64,000 nucleotides of DNA from Pseudomonas wayambapalatensis (GTDB lineage Bacteria > Pseudomonadota > Gammaproteobacteria > Pseudomonadales > Pseudomonadaceae): assembly GCA_014268975.2 (NCBI GenBank), contig CP077096.1, positions 2,393,501 through 2,457,500 of the forward strand, read 5' to 3'. The notes beneath the pieces were generated by a model. It was given only the letters and a program-made list of their open reading frames with translations, was not told the origin of the DNA and did not search any database. Both the position numbers and the translations under genes were made by a program. The first letter of the stretch is position 1. Each line of letters opens with the position of its first letter. Shown here one piece after another: positions 27,099 through 34,805 of this stretch.

Positions 27099-27488
27099 TT
27101 AACGGGTTGGCTCCGCATCGGCTTCGGCGAACGCTTCGCGGGCCAGGCGGAAGCTGTCCACCGCCGCGGGCACGCCGCAATAAATGCCGACCTGGAGCAG
27201 GATTTCGCGAATCTGTTCACGGCTCAGGCCATTGCGCAAGGCGCCGCGGATATGCAGCTTGAGCTCGTGGGGCCGGTTGAGGGCGGAAATCATCGCCAAG
27301 TTTATCATGCTGCGCTCTTTGAGCGATAAGCCGTCGCGGCCCCAGACATGGCCCCAGCAATACTCGGTGACCAGCTCCTGGAGTGGCTTGGTGAAGTCGT
27401 CGGCGTTCTGGATGGAGCGGTTGACGTAGTCCTCGCCCAATACCTGGGTGCGGATCTGCAGGCCCTTCTCGTACTTTTCATTGCTCAT
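27099..27488 (-). CDS. Carboxymuconolactone decarboxylase-family protein (PcaC-like)
   Basis: 129 residues. The family signature C-W-G-H-V-W-G-R-D-G-L-S near 44-54, then R-S-M-I-N-L-A-M-I-S-A-L-N-R-P-H-E-L-K-L-H-I-R-G and Y-C-G-V-P-A-A, closely follow the PcaC pattern. The start at 27488 (M-S-N-E-K-Y-E-K-G) is preferred; the frame upstream runs into repeats. The context is not beta-ketoadipate genes, so the substrate is likely a different lactone or ring-cleavage product. Confidence 0.85.
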   Translation of the reverse strand: MSNEKYEKGLQIRTQVLGEDYVNRSIQNADDFTKPLQELVTEYCWGHVWGRDGLSLKERSMINLAMISALNRPHELKLHIRGALRNGLSREQIREILLQVGIYCGVPAAVDSFRLAREAFAEADAEPTR

Positions 27489-27570
27489 TGCAGTGCTCCG
27501 AATGAAAACAGGGGCCGCAACCGAGGGTGAGACGATTAGCGCGGCCCCAAGAAACAGGGTCATCGGCGTG

Positions 27571-27664
27571 GGCTTCTTCGCGGGTAAACCCGCTTCTACA
27601 GGGATCGCACAAATTCTGAACCCTGTGCAGTCCCTGTGGGAGCGGGTTTACCCGCGAAGCAGCC
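27571..27664. repeat. Inverted pair of P. putida REP elements
   Basis: Two 34-bp REP units face each other: GCTTCTTCGCGGGTAAACCC... at 27572 and its near-complement ...GGGTTTACCCGCGAAGCAGC at 27644. They form one large hairpin plus individual hairpins between two genes of the same strand. Confidence 0.8.
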
Positions 27665-27675
27665 CGCGCGGTCTA

Positions 27676-28161
27676 TCAGCCCAGCGAGGGCAGGGCACCC
27701 AGCTTGCCCTTGTGATAGACCATCGGCGTCACCGGCTCGGCCGGCAGCACCAGGTTTTTCACCGCACCGACGATGATCGCGTGATCGCCGCCGTCGTACT
27801 CGCGCCACAACTCGCACTCGATGATCGCCGTGGCCTTGGCCAGCAGCGGGTTGCCCAGCTCGCTCAGGTGCCAGTCGATGCCTTTGGCCTTGTCCTTGCC
27901 TTTACCTGCAAAGGCGTAGGCCTCGGCGGTCTGGTCGGCCGACAGCAGGTGAATGGCGAACTGCTTGCTGTCGCGCAGTATCGGGTAGGTGTCGGAGGCG
28001 TAGTTGGGGCAGAACAGCACCAGCGCCGGCTCGATCGACAGCGCGCTGAAGGCGCTGGCGGTGATGCCGACGATGCCGCCATCGCCATCGAGCGTGGTGA
28101 CCACGGTCACGCCGGATGGGAAGGAGCCCATCACGTCTTTGTAGATGCCAGGTTCGATCAT
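27676..28161 (-). CDS. Flavin reductase family protein (copy A)
   Basis: 161 residues of the short-chain flavin reductase type (HpaC/RutF-like FMN-binding split barrel): G-S-F-P-S-G-V-T-V-V-T-T, T-A-S-A-F-S-A-L-S and the C-terminal G-G-D-H-A-I-I-V-G. It supplies reduced FMN to a partner monooxygenase, here presumably the luciferase-like enzyme at 31370-32413. A second, same-length copy lies at 32555-33040 and aligns without gaps at roughly 70% identity by eye. Confidence 0.9.
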   Translation of the reverse strand: MIEPGIYKDVMGSFPSGVTVVTTLDGDGGIVGITASAFSALSIEPALVLFCPNYASDTYPILRDSKQFAIHLLSADQTAEAYAFAGKGKDKAKGIDWHLSELGNPLLAKATAIIECELWREYDGGDHAIIVGAVKNLVLPAEPVTPMVYHKGKLGALPSLG

Positions 28162-28174
28162 CTCGTGCTCCTTC

Positions 28175-29656
28175 TCAACGCATCACAAACGGATCGGGCA
28201 TCGGCGCCGTGGACAGGTTGATCCACACGGTCTTCAGCTCGGTATAGGCCAGCACCGAATCGATGCCGCTCTCGCGGCCGTAGCCGCTGTTCTTGAAACC
28301 ACCGATCGGCGCCATGGCCGAGACCGCGCGGTAGGTGTTGACCCAGATGATCCCCGAGCGCACGTCGCGCGCCAGGCGATGGGCGCGGCCCAGGTCGCGG
28401 GTCCAGATGCCGGCGGCCAGGCCGAACTGCGAGTCGTTGGCCATGGCCAGCGCTTCTTCCTCGGTCTTGAAGCGGATCACCGCGGCGACCGGGCCGAATA
28501 CTTCTTCCTGCATGATGGTCATCGAGTTGCTGTCGCACTCGAACAGGGTCGGCTCGTAGAACCAGCCGTCGCCTTCGACCTCGGCGCGCTTGCCACCCAG
28601 GCGCAGCTTGGCGCCCTCGGCCTTGGCCGCAGCGACCAGACCTTCGACCACGGCCAGTTGCTGGGCGGTGGCCATCGGGCCCATCTCACTGGCATCGTCC
28701 TGCGGGTTGCCGATGCGGATGCGCTTGGCCCGCTCGATCAGGCGCTCGACGAACTCGTCGAAGATCTCGTCCTGCACCAGCAGGCGCGAGCCGGCCACGC
28801 AGCTTTGCCCGGAGGCGGCATAGATGCCGGCCACTGCGCCATTGATGGCGCTGTCCAGGTCGGCGTCGGCGAAGATGATGTTCGGCGACTTGCCGCCCAG
28901 CTCCAGCGACAGCTTGGCGAAGTTCTCGGCGCTGCTGCGCACCACATGGCGGGCTGTGGCGGCGCCGCCGGTGAAGGCGATCTTGCGTACCAGCGGATGA
29001 CGGGTGAGCGCAGCACCGGTGCTTGGGCCGTAGCCGGTGACCACGTTGACCACGCCCGCCGGGAAGCCGGCTTCCAGCGCCAGGCGGGCCAGCTCCAGGA
29101 TAGTGGCTGACGCATGCTCGGAGGGTTTGAGTACGATGGTGTTGCCCGCAGCCAGGGCCGGGGCGAGCTTGATCGCGGTGAGGTACAGCGGGCTGTTCCA
29201 CGGAATGATGCCCGCCACCACGCCGATGGGCTCGTGCACGGTGTAGGCGAACAGGTCGGGCTTGTCCAGCGGCAGGGTGCCGCCTTCGAGCTTGTCGGCA
29301 AGGCCTGCGGTGTAGTGGAAGAACTCCGGCAGGTAGCCGACCTGGCCGCGGGTCTCGCGGATCAGCTTGCCGTTGTCGCGGCTTTCGAGCTGGGCCAGGT
29401 GCTCCTTGTTCTCGGCGATCAGGTCACCCAGGCGGCGCAGCAGCTTGCCCCGTGCGGTGGCGGTGAGCCCGCGCCAGGCCTTGCTGTCGAAGGCACGCTG
29501 GGCGGCCTGTACCGCCAGCTCGACGTCCTGCTCGCCGGCGTCGGGCAATTGTGCCCAGGGCTGGGCGGTGGCCGGGTCGAGGCTGTCGAAGGTCTTGCCG
29601 CTCTGGGCATCGCGCCACTGGCCGTCGATGCACATCTGGAAACGAACGAGGGTCAT
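28175..29656 (-). CDS. Aldehyde dehydrogenase
   Basis: 493 residues, a full-length NAD(P)-dependent aldehyde dehydrogenase. General base Glu near 252 in L-E-L-G-G-K-S-P-N, nucleophile Cys near 286 in G-Q-S-C-V-A-G-S-R, P-W-N-S-P near 147, and E-E-V-F-G-P-V near 385. The NAD-loop reads F-T-G-G-A-A-T-A rather than the commoner F-T-G-S. In this cluster it would oxidise a ring-opening aldehyde to the acid. Its start overlaps the hydrolase stop by 4 bp. Confidence 0.92.
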   Translation of the reverse strand: MTLVRFQMCIDGQWRDAQSGKTFDSLDPATAQPWAQLPDAGEQDVELAVQAAQRAFDSKAWRGLTATARGKLLRRLGDLIAENKEHLAQLESRDNGKLIRETRGQVGYLPEFFHYTAGLADKLEGGTLPLDKPDLFAYTVHEPIGVVAGIIPWNSPLYLTAIKLAPALAAGNTIVLKPSEHASATILELARLALEAGFPAGVVNVVTGYGPSTGAALTRHPLVRKIAFTGGAATARHVVRSSAENFAKLSLELGGKSPNIIFADADLDSAINGAVAGIYAASGQSCVAGSRLLVQDEIFDEFVERLIERAKRIRIGNPQDDASEMGPMATAQQLAVVEGLVAAAKAEGAKLRLGGKRAEVEGDGWFYEPTLFECDSNSMTIMQEEVFGPVAAVIRFKTEEEALAMANDSQFGLAAGIWTRDLGRAHRLARDVRSGIIWVNTYRAVSAMAPIGGFKNSGYGRESGIDSVLAYTELKTVWINLSTAPMPDPFVMR

Positions 29657-30486
29657 GCAACTATCCCCTTGGCGGATTCGGTGAGGGTGCGGGCTTGGCT
29701 CAGGAAGTCCAGCAGCATGCGGTTGACTTCGCGCGGAGCCTCAACGGGCATCATATGCCGTTGTTCGGGCAGGACCACGCTGCGGGCGCCGGGAATGCGC
29801 GCGGCGAGCTGGCGGGTCATGGCCGGGGTGGAGCCGGAATCGAGTTCGCCGGTGGCGATCAGCGTTGGCACCTGGATGCTGCCCAAGTCCGCTTCGCGGT
29901 ACATGTCCTGGGTGGCGAACAGCGAATAGGTGGTGTGGTAGCCCTGGGGGTCGTTGCTGGCCAGCACCTGGCGGATGGCCGCGACCTGGGCCGGGTTGGC
30001 CGCCTTGTACTCGCGGCTGAACCAACGGTCCAGCGCCGCGTCGACGTTGGCGTCCGGACCAAGCTCGGCAGCCTGCGCGGCGCGGGCGATGACACCGGCG
30101 CTCTGCTCGGGGCTGCGGTTGAACACGCTGTTGAGCACGACCAGTGCCGACAGCCGCTGCGGGTAGTGCAGGGCGAAGGCGCGCGCGACCAGTCCGCCCA
30201 TGGAGAAGCCGATGACGGTGGCCTGGGGGATCTGCAGGTGGTCGAGCAGTTCGGCGAGCTGGGTGGCGTAGCCTTGCAGGTCGGTGTCCGGCGCGGGCAG
30301 CGCGCTCTGGCCATGGCCGAGCATGTCGTAGGCGATGACCCGGTAGTCGGTGGACAGGCCGACGAACTGGCCACCCCACATTTCCTTGTTCAGGCCCACG
30401 CCGTGGATCAGCACCACGGGTTGGCCCTGGCCGAGGCTCAGGTAGCTGGTCCCGGCAGGTGTACGTTCAGCGACAGGCTGAATCAT
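29653..30486 (-). CDS. Alpha/beta hydrolase (RutD-like position)
   Basis: 277 residues. Oxyanion H-G-V-G-L at 29-33, nucleophile Ser95 in G-F-S-M-G-G, acid in G-E-L-D-S-G near 223, and His in E-Q-R-H-M-M-P near 247, a complete triad. Likely hydrolyses an amide, carbamate or ester intermediate, as RutD does in uracil breakdown, but a lactonase such as PcaD is also possible given the PcaC-like gene in the cluster. Confidence 0.87.
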   Translation of the reverse strand: MIQPVAERTPAGTSYLSLGQGQPVVLIHGVGLNKEMWGGQFVGLSTDYRVIAYDMLGHGQSALPAPDTDLQGYATQLAELLDHLQIPQATVIGFSMGGLVARAFALHYPQRLSALVVLNSVFNRSPEQSAGVIARAAQAAELGPDANVDAALDRWFSREYKAANPAQVAAIRQVLASNDPQGYHTTYSLFATQDMYREADLGSIQVPTLIATGELDSGSTPAMTRQLAARIPGARSVVLPEQRHMMPVEAPREVNRMLLDFLSQARTLTESAKGIVA

Positions 30487-30546
30487 GGATGGCGCTCCTT
30501 GAAAGGCCGGTGCCGTGACGCTTGGCTCCGGCCTGTCTGCTTATTG

Positions 30547-31143
30547 TTATTGAGCGTTGGCTTTCTCGGCAGCCAGTTCTTCCAGGTCGATGTAGCGGTT
30601 GCCGATGCGCGGGTGCAGGCGGCCGCCGTCGGAGGCGCCCAGGACCACGACGATCTCGTCGGCGCGCGGGGCGTCTTCGATCTGCATTTCCAGGGTGATG
30701 TAGTGCGAGCGCAGGCCTTCGTCGTCCTTCTGCATCATCGGGATCTGGATCGAGGTGCCCGGGCCTCCGCGCTTGTTGGTGAAGCTCAGGTAGCTCTTGG
30801 CCTGGACCGCTTCACGGTAGTGGTTGCCAAAGCGCAGGGTGTGGATCACCGCCGACGCGTGCTCGATCTCACCCTCGGCACCGACCACGGCCGCCTTGCC
30901 GTATGCCTCGATCTTGTCGGCTCCGCCGATGGCGGCGGTCAGGCGCTCGACCATCAGCGCACCCAGTTCGGAGCAGTTGGCGCGGATTTCCGGCTTGAGG
31001 TCTTCGACGAAACCACGGCCAGCCCATGGGTTCTTGATCACCACGGCCAGGCCGACCATGGTCACGGGTTTGTCGGTGGCCTTGCCGCCTTCGATGCGTG
31101 TTTCTTCGGAGTAGGTGACGATCTTGCGGATTTCGAAACTCAT
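30547..31143 (-). CDS. Amino acid synthesis (DUF1185/PF06684) family protein
   Basis: 198 residues starting at M-S-F-E-I-R-K-I-V-T-Y with CAGGAG upstream. The content (E-A-Y-G-K-A-A-V-V-G-A-E-G-E-I-E-H-A, G-G-P-G-T-S-I-Q-I-P, G-A-S-D-G-G-R-L-H-P-R-I-G) matches PF06684. Family structures show a chorismate-mutase-like fold, a fold also used by RutC/YjgF proteins; activity is unproven. First gene of the leftward transcript, with an operator-like motif 43 bp upstream. Confidence 0.82.
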   Translation of the reverse strand: MSFEIRKIVTYSEETRIEGGKATDKPVTMVGLAVVIKNPWAGRGFVEDLKPEIRANCSELGALMVERLTAAIGGADKIEAYGKAAVVGAEGEIEHASAVIHTLRFGNHYREAVQAKSYLSFTNKRGGPGTSIQIPMMQKDDEGLRSHYITLEMQIEDAPRADEIVVVLGASDGGRLHPRIGNRYIDLEELAAEKANAQ

Positions 31144-31185
31144 GGGGGGCTCCTGGATTTTTGGGTTATCAGGCTTTGTTGTCTG

Positions 31186-31201
31186 ATGGTATACCATAAT
31201 A
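31186..31201. promoter_or_regulatory. Candidate GntR operator 1 (TGGTATACCA palindrome)
   Basis: ATGGTATACCAT is a perfect 12-bp palindrome followed by AATA. The 14-mer GGTATACCATAATA recurs with one or two changes at 33100 and 33271. The palindrome fits FadR/GntR-type sites. It lies upstream of the DUF1185 gene. Confidence 0.65.
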
Positions 31202-31257
31202 TTGGATGTGCAAGAGGAATGCTGAATTTCTCTTGTACGGTTGCCGGTTAGGGCCCT

Positions 31258-31350
31258 ATCGCGGGCAAGCCCGCTCCTGCAGGGCGCGAGAGGGCTGCTA
31301 CAGGCAAAAAAATGCCCACCCCCGCACGCAGGAGCGGGCCGTTCCCGCAA
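31258..31350. repeat. REP-like palindromes downstream of the luciferase-like gene
   Basis: ATCGCGGGCAAGCCCGCTCC with a TGCAGGG end, then a degenerate inverted unit around 31321-31350 (CGCAGGAGCGGGCCGTTCCC). They separate the DUF1185 promoter from the end of the monooxygenase gene. Confidence 0.55.
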
Positions 31351-31369
31351 TCAATCAGACAAAAGGCAT

Positions 31370-32413
31370 TCAGCTGAACGCAGGCACCACTTCCTTGATG
31401 AACAGCTCCAGCGATTTGCGTTTCTCTTCGTGCGGCAGGCTGTTGTCACACCAGAAGCTGAACTCGTCGACGCCAAGCTCCTGGTAGTACTTGATCCGCG
31501 CGATGATCTCTTCGGGGGTGCCGATCATGGTGTTCTTGCGGATGTTCTCCAGCGCGAACGCCGGCACCTCGGCGAACTTGGACTCGGGGCTGGGCTCCAG
31601 GAATCCGTTGACCGGGGTGGTCTTGTTACCGAACCAGGCATCGAAGGTGCGATAGAAGCGCGAGATCGCCTGGGCGCCGATCTTCCAGCCATCAGGCTCG
31701 GCCGGGCTGTGCACGTGGGTGTGGCGCAGCACCATCAGTTGCGGGCGCGGCACGTCTGGGTTGTTGTCCAGGGCGGCCTGGAACTTGTTCTTCAGGTCCA
31801 GCACCTCTTCGTCACCCTTCATCAGCGGGGTGACCATGACATTGCAGCCATGCTTGACCGCGAAGTTGTGCGAGTCCGGGTCACGGGCGGCGATCCACAT
31901 CGGTGGCATGCCGTGCTGCACTGGCTTGGGCACGCTGGTAGAGGTGGGGAAGTTGTACACCTCGCCTTCATGGGCGTAGTCGCCCTGCCACAGGGCGCGA
32001 ACCGCCGGGACCATCTCGCGCAGGGCCTTGCCACCGTCGGTGGCGGGCATGCCACCGGCCATGCGGTCGAACTCGAACTGGTAGGCGCCGCGGGCCAGGC
32101 CCACTTCCATGCGGCCGTTGCTGATCACATCGAGCAGGGCGCATTCGCCCGCCACGCGGATCGGATTCCAGAACGGCGCGATGATGGTGCCGGCGCCCAG
32201 GCGAATGGTCTCGGTACGGGCAGCCAGGTAGGCCAGCAGCGGCATGGGGCTGGGCGAGATGGTGTATTCCATGGCGTGGTGTTCGCCGATCCATACGGTG
32301 CTGAAACCGCCGTGCTCGGCCATCAGGGTCAGTTCGGTCAGGTCTTCGAACAGCTGGCGGTGGCTGACCTGGTCATCCCAACGTTCCATGTGTACGAACA
32401 GCGAAAATTTCAT
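31370..32413 (-). CDS. LLM-class flavin-dependent monooxygenase (RutA-like position)
   Basis: 347 residues of the luciferase-like TIM-barrel family: M-K-F-S-L-F-V-H at the start, W-I-G-E-H-H-A near 44-50, G-A-G-T-I-I-A-P near 85 and L-D-V-I-S-N-G-R near 106. Such enzymes use FMNH2 from a separate reductase, and the reductase gene (copy B) lies just upstream. With the NCS1 permease and hydrolase, the setting suggests oxidative opening of a nitrogen heterocycle. Start at the ATG 32413. Confidence 0.88.
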   Translation of the reverse strand: MKFSLFVHMERWDDQVSHRQLFEDLTELTLMAEHGGFSTVWIGEHHAMEYTISPSPMPLLAYLAARTETIRLGAGTIIAPFWNPIRVAGECALLDVISNGRMEVGLARGAYQFEFDRMAGGMPATDGGKALREMVPAVRALWQGDYAHEGEVYNFPTSTSVPKPVQHGMPPMWIAARDPDSHNFAVKHGCNVMVTPLMKGDEEVLDLKNKFQAALDNNPDVPRPQLMVLRHTHVHSPAEPDGWKIGAQAISRFYRTFDAWFGNKTTPVNGFLEPSPESKFAEVPAFALENIRKNTMIGTPEEIIARIKYYQELGVDEFSFWCDNSLPHEEKRKSLELFIKEVVPAFS

Positions 32414-32489
32414 GGGGCTTTCCTCGGAGCTTGTTGTGGTCGATGTGGGGACGGCGCGGCACAGGGAAACAAGCCGCGTCCGGAATGAC

Positions 32490-32527
32490 ACCGGCTTTGC
32501 CGGTGATCGCGGGACGAGCCCGCTCCC
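32490..32527. repeat. REP-type element
   Basis: ACACCGGCTTTGCCGGTGAT then CGCGGGACGAGCCCGCTCC, the same core as at 2355-2392. It lies between flavin reductase B and the monooxygenase gene. Confidence 0.7.
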
Positions 32528-32554
32528 ACAGAGTCTTGCGTCGAACTGCAGGTA

Positions 32555-33040
32555 TCAGGCGAAGGCGGGCAGGCTTGCCATCTTGCCGCGGCAGTAGACC
32601 ATCGGTCGTGGGGCGTCCTCAGGCACGATCAGGTTGTGTACCTTGCCGACCATGATGGCGTGATCGCCGCCTTCGTATTCGCGCCACAACTCGCACTCGA
32701 TGATCGCGGTGGCCCCGGCCAGCAGCGGGTTGCCCAGCTCGCTCAGGGTCCACTGGATGCCGCTGGCCTTGTCCTTGCCTTTTTTGGCGAATGCATAGGC
32801 TTCGGCCTGCTGTTCGCCGGACAGCAGATGAATGGCGAAGCGCTTCTGCTTGATCAGTACAGGATAGGAGTCGGAGCTGTAGTTGGGGCAGAACAGCACC
32901 AGCGGCGGATCCATGGACAGGGAAGAAAAGGCGCTGGCAGTGAGGCCGACGACCGAGCCGTCGTCGTCCAGGGTGGTGATGACCGTGACGCCGGACGGGA
33001 AGGAACCCAGGACGTGCTTGTAGACGGTTGCGTCGATCAT
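32555..33040 (-). CDS. Flavin reductase family protein (copy B)
   Basis: 161 residues, closely similar to copy A (27676-28161) over the full length: G-S-F-P-S-G-V-T-V-I-T-T, L-S-E-L-G-N-P-L-L-A-G and G-G-D-H-A-I-M-V-G. First gene of a short transcript with the luciferase-like monooxygenase, so it is the more likely direct FMNH2 donor. Both divergent promoters upstream carry the candidate GntR motif. Confidence 0.9.
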   Translation of the reverse strand: MIDATVYKHVLGSFPSGVTVITTLDDDGSVVGLTASAFSSLSMDPPLVLFCPNYSSDSYPVLIKQKRFAIHLLSGEQQAEAYAFAKKGKDKASGIQWTLSELGNPLLAGATAIIECELWREYEGGDHAIMVGKVHNLIVPEDAPRPMVYCRGKMASLPAFA

Positions 33041-33097
33041 GGCGTGTACCTCTAAGGGGCGTGCGGTGGTCCGCGTTTTTTATCGTTGATGTGTCTG

Positions 33098-33115
33098 ATG
33101 GTATACCGTAATACC
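33098..33115. promoter_or_regulatory. Candidate GntR operator 2
   Basis: ATGGTATACCGTAATACC contains GGTATACCGTAATA, one base different from operator 1, and the arms GGTAT/ATACC are inverted. It sits 57 bp upstream of the flavin reductase B start. Confidence 0.65.
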
Positions 33116-33270
33116 TATATTGCAAGCAGAATTTTCCACGCACCGGAACACACGATGAACGGTAAAGGCCCCGTATTCATTGGTCTTGACGACTAGAGCC
33201 CTGCGCCACAGTGGCGCACAACGCAGATCAGATGCGCTGAAAAAACGCGGCGCAGTGTTGTCAAAAGTTT

Positions 33271-33288
33271 GGAATACCATAATATGGT
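33271..33288. promoter_or_regulatory. Candidate GntR operator 3
   Basis: GGAATACCATAATATGGT contains the shared 14-mer with one change from operator 1, and the exact inverted repeat ACCATA-A-TATGGT (33276-33288). It sits 70 bp upstream of the NCS1 permease start. Confidence 0.65.
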
Positions 33289-33358
33289 CTTCAGCTGAGA
33301 GGCCGCCTCGAGCGGTTTCCATACAACGATAAAAATGATCCTTTCGAGCTGAAATCCT

Positions 33359-34762
33359 ATGTCCCAACCGTCGTCGCAACACCAGTTTGTCGAGAATCAT
33401 ACGGTCGATCATGTTCCCCCCTCCGAGCGCCACGGGAAGGCGCGCGACCTCTTCACCCTCTGGTTCAGCACCAATATCGCGCCACTGCCGATCGTCACCG
33501 GCGCTATGGTGGTCCAGGTGTTCCACCTGAACCTGCTGTGGGGCCTGGTCGCCATCGTGATGGGGCATCTGCTGGGCGGGATCGTCATCGCCCTGGCCTC
33601 TGCGCAGGGACCGCAGCTGGGCATTCCGCAGATGGTGCAGAGCCGCGGCCAGTTCGGGCGCTACGGCGCCTTGCTGATCGTGTTCTTCACCGCGCTGATC
33701 TATGTCGGCTTCTTCATTTCCAACATCGTCCTGGCGGGCAAGTCGATCCACGGTATCGCCCCGAGCGTGCCGATGCCCACGGCCATCGTCATTGGTGCCC
33801 TGAGCGCTACGGCCATCGGTGTGATCGGCTATCGCTTCATTCATAGCCTGAACCGCATCGGTACCTGGGTGATGGGCTCGGCGTTGCTGGCCGGCTTCAT
33901 CATGATGTTCGCCCAGGAACTGCCGGCAGACTTCTTCAGCCGCGGCGCCTTCAACCTGTCGGGCTTCATCGCCACGGTGTCGCTGGGCACCATCTGGCAG
34001 ATCAGCTTCTCGCCCTACACCTCGGATTATTCGCGTTACCTGCCGCGTGAGATCGGTATCGCCAAGCCGTTCTGGGCGACCTATTTCGGCGCGACCCTGG
34101 GCACCATCCTGTGTTTCAGCTTCGGGGCAGTGGCGGTGCTGTGCGTGCCGGAAGGTACTGATGCGATGGATGCGGTGAAGCAGGCCACCGGCTGGCTGGG
34201 GCCGATCCTGATGGTGCTGTTCCTGCTCAATATCATCAGCCACAACGCGCTCAACCTGTATGGTGCGGTGCTGTCGATCGTCACCGCGATCCAGACGTTC
34301 GTCGCTCACTGGACGCCGAGCGTGCGGGTGCGGGTAGTGCTGGCGTCGGTGATCCTGCTCGGGTGCGGGCTGGTGGCGCTGAATGCCTCGGCGGGGTTCA
34401 TCGGCCAGTTCATCGGCCTGATCCTGGCATTGCTGCTGGTGCTGGTGCCCTGGGCGTCGATCAACCTGGTGGACTTCTACCTGATCAAGAAGGGCGAATA
34501 CGACATCGCTTCGTTCTTCCGCGCCGATGGCGGGATCTATGGTCGCTTCAACCACCACGCCATCGTCGCCTATGTGTGCGGGATTCTGGTGCAACTGCCG
34601 TTCGCCAATACGGCGTTGTATGTGGGGCCGTATTCGAACATCGTCGAGGGTGCCGACCTGTCGTGGCTGTTCGGGTTGCTGGTGACGGTGCCGCTCTATT
34701 ATTGCCTGGCGACTCGCGGCACGGCGGTGAAGGCGGGACGTGCAGTAGGTGTGAGCGACTAG
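33359..34762 (+). CDS. NCS1-family nucleobase/heterocycle permease
   Basis: 467 residues, about 12 spans, with a hydrophilic N-terminal leader and the NCS1 core W-F-S-T-N-I-A-P-L-P-I-V-T-G near 36-49, plus S-F-S-P-Y-T-S-D-Y-S-R-Y near 218. NCS1 carriers import cytosine, purines, hydantoins, thiamin or related rings. Its divergent position over a shared operator with the monooxygenase pair suggests it carries the cluster's substrate. It differs clearly from CodB at 7180. Confidence 0.87.
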   Translation: MSQPSSQHQFVENHTVDHVPPSERHGKARDLFTLWFSTNIAPLPIVTGAMVVQVFHLNLLWGLVAIVMGHLLGGIVIALASAQGPQLGIPQMVQSRGQFGRYGALLIVFFTALIYVGFFISNIVLAGKSIHGIAPSVPMPTAIVIGALSATAIGVIGYRFIHSLNRIGTWVMGSALLAGFIMMFAQELPADFFSRGAFNLSGFIATVSLGTIWQISFSPYTSDYSRYLPREIGIAKPFWATYFGATLGTILCFSFGAVAVLCVPEGTDAMDAVKQATGWLGPILMVLFLLNIISHNALNLYGAVLSIVTAIQTFVAHWTPSVRVRVVLASVILLGCGLVALNASAGFIGQFIGLILALLLVLVPWASINLVDFYLIKKGEYDIASFFRADGGIYGRFNHHAIVAYVCGILVQLPFANTALYVGPYSNIVEGADLSWLFGLLVTVPLYYCLATRGTAVKAGRAVGVSD

Positions 34763-34775
34763 TTGGTTGGCAAGA

Positions 34776-34792
34776 GGGCCGCAAAGCGGCCC
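34776..34792. terminator. Bidirectional hairpin terminator
   Basis: GGGCCGC-AAA-GCGGCCC lies between the convergent permease and chemoreceptor genes (gap 43 bp). GC-rich perfect stem without a long T-run; it probably serves both strands. Confidence 0.6.
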
Positions 34793-34805
34793 CCGGTGTT
34801 TCAGT

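Larger units (their letters stand above)
33041..33358. other. Divergent promoter region, flavin reductase B / NCS1 permease
   Basis: 318 bp with no credible gene. It holds two copies of the cluster operator motif, one close to each gene, and a lower-GC stretch between. The pair of sites suggests coordinated control of uptake and first oxidation step. Confidence 0.7.

Noticed and set aside
27541..27680. CRISPR-like repeat pair
   Set aside because: Only two inverted REP units, no regular spacers.
29551..31251. 566-codon plus-strand open frame across the hydrolase and DUF1185 genes
   Set aside because: Runs through two genes and their intergenic gap; low-complexity antisense composition.
33080..34594. 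504-codon minus-strand open frame over the NCS1 permease
   Set aside because: Histidine-, glutamine- and arginine-rich composition of an antisense frame in high-GC DNA; the plus-strand frame is a clear permease.
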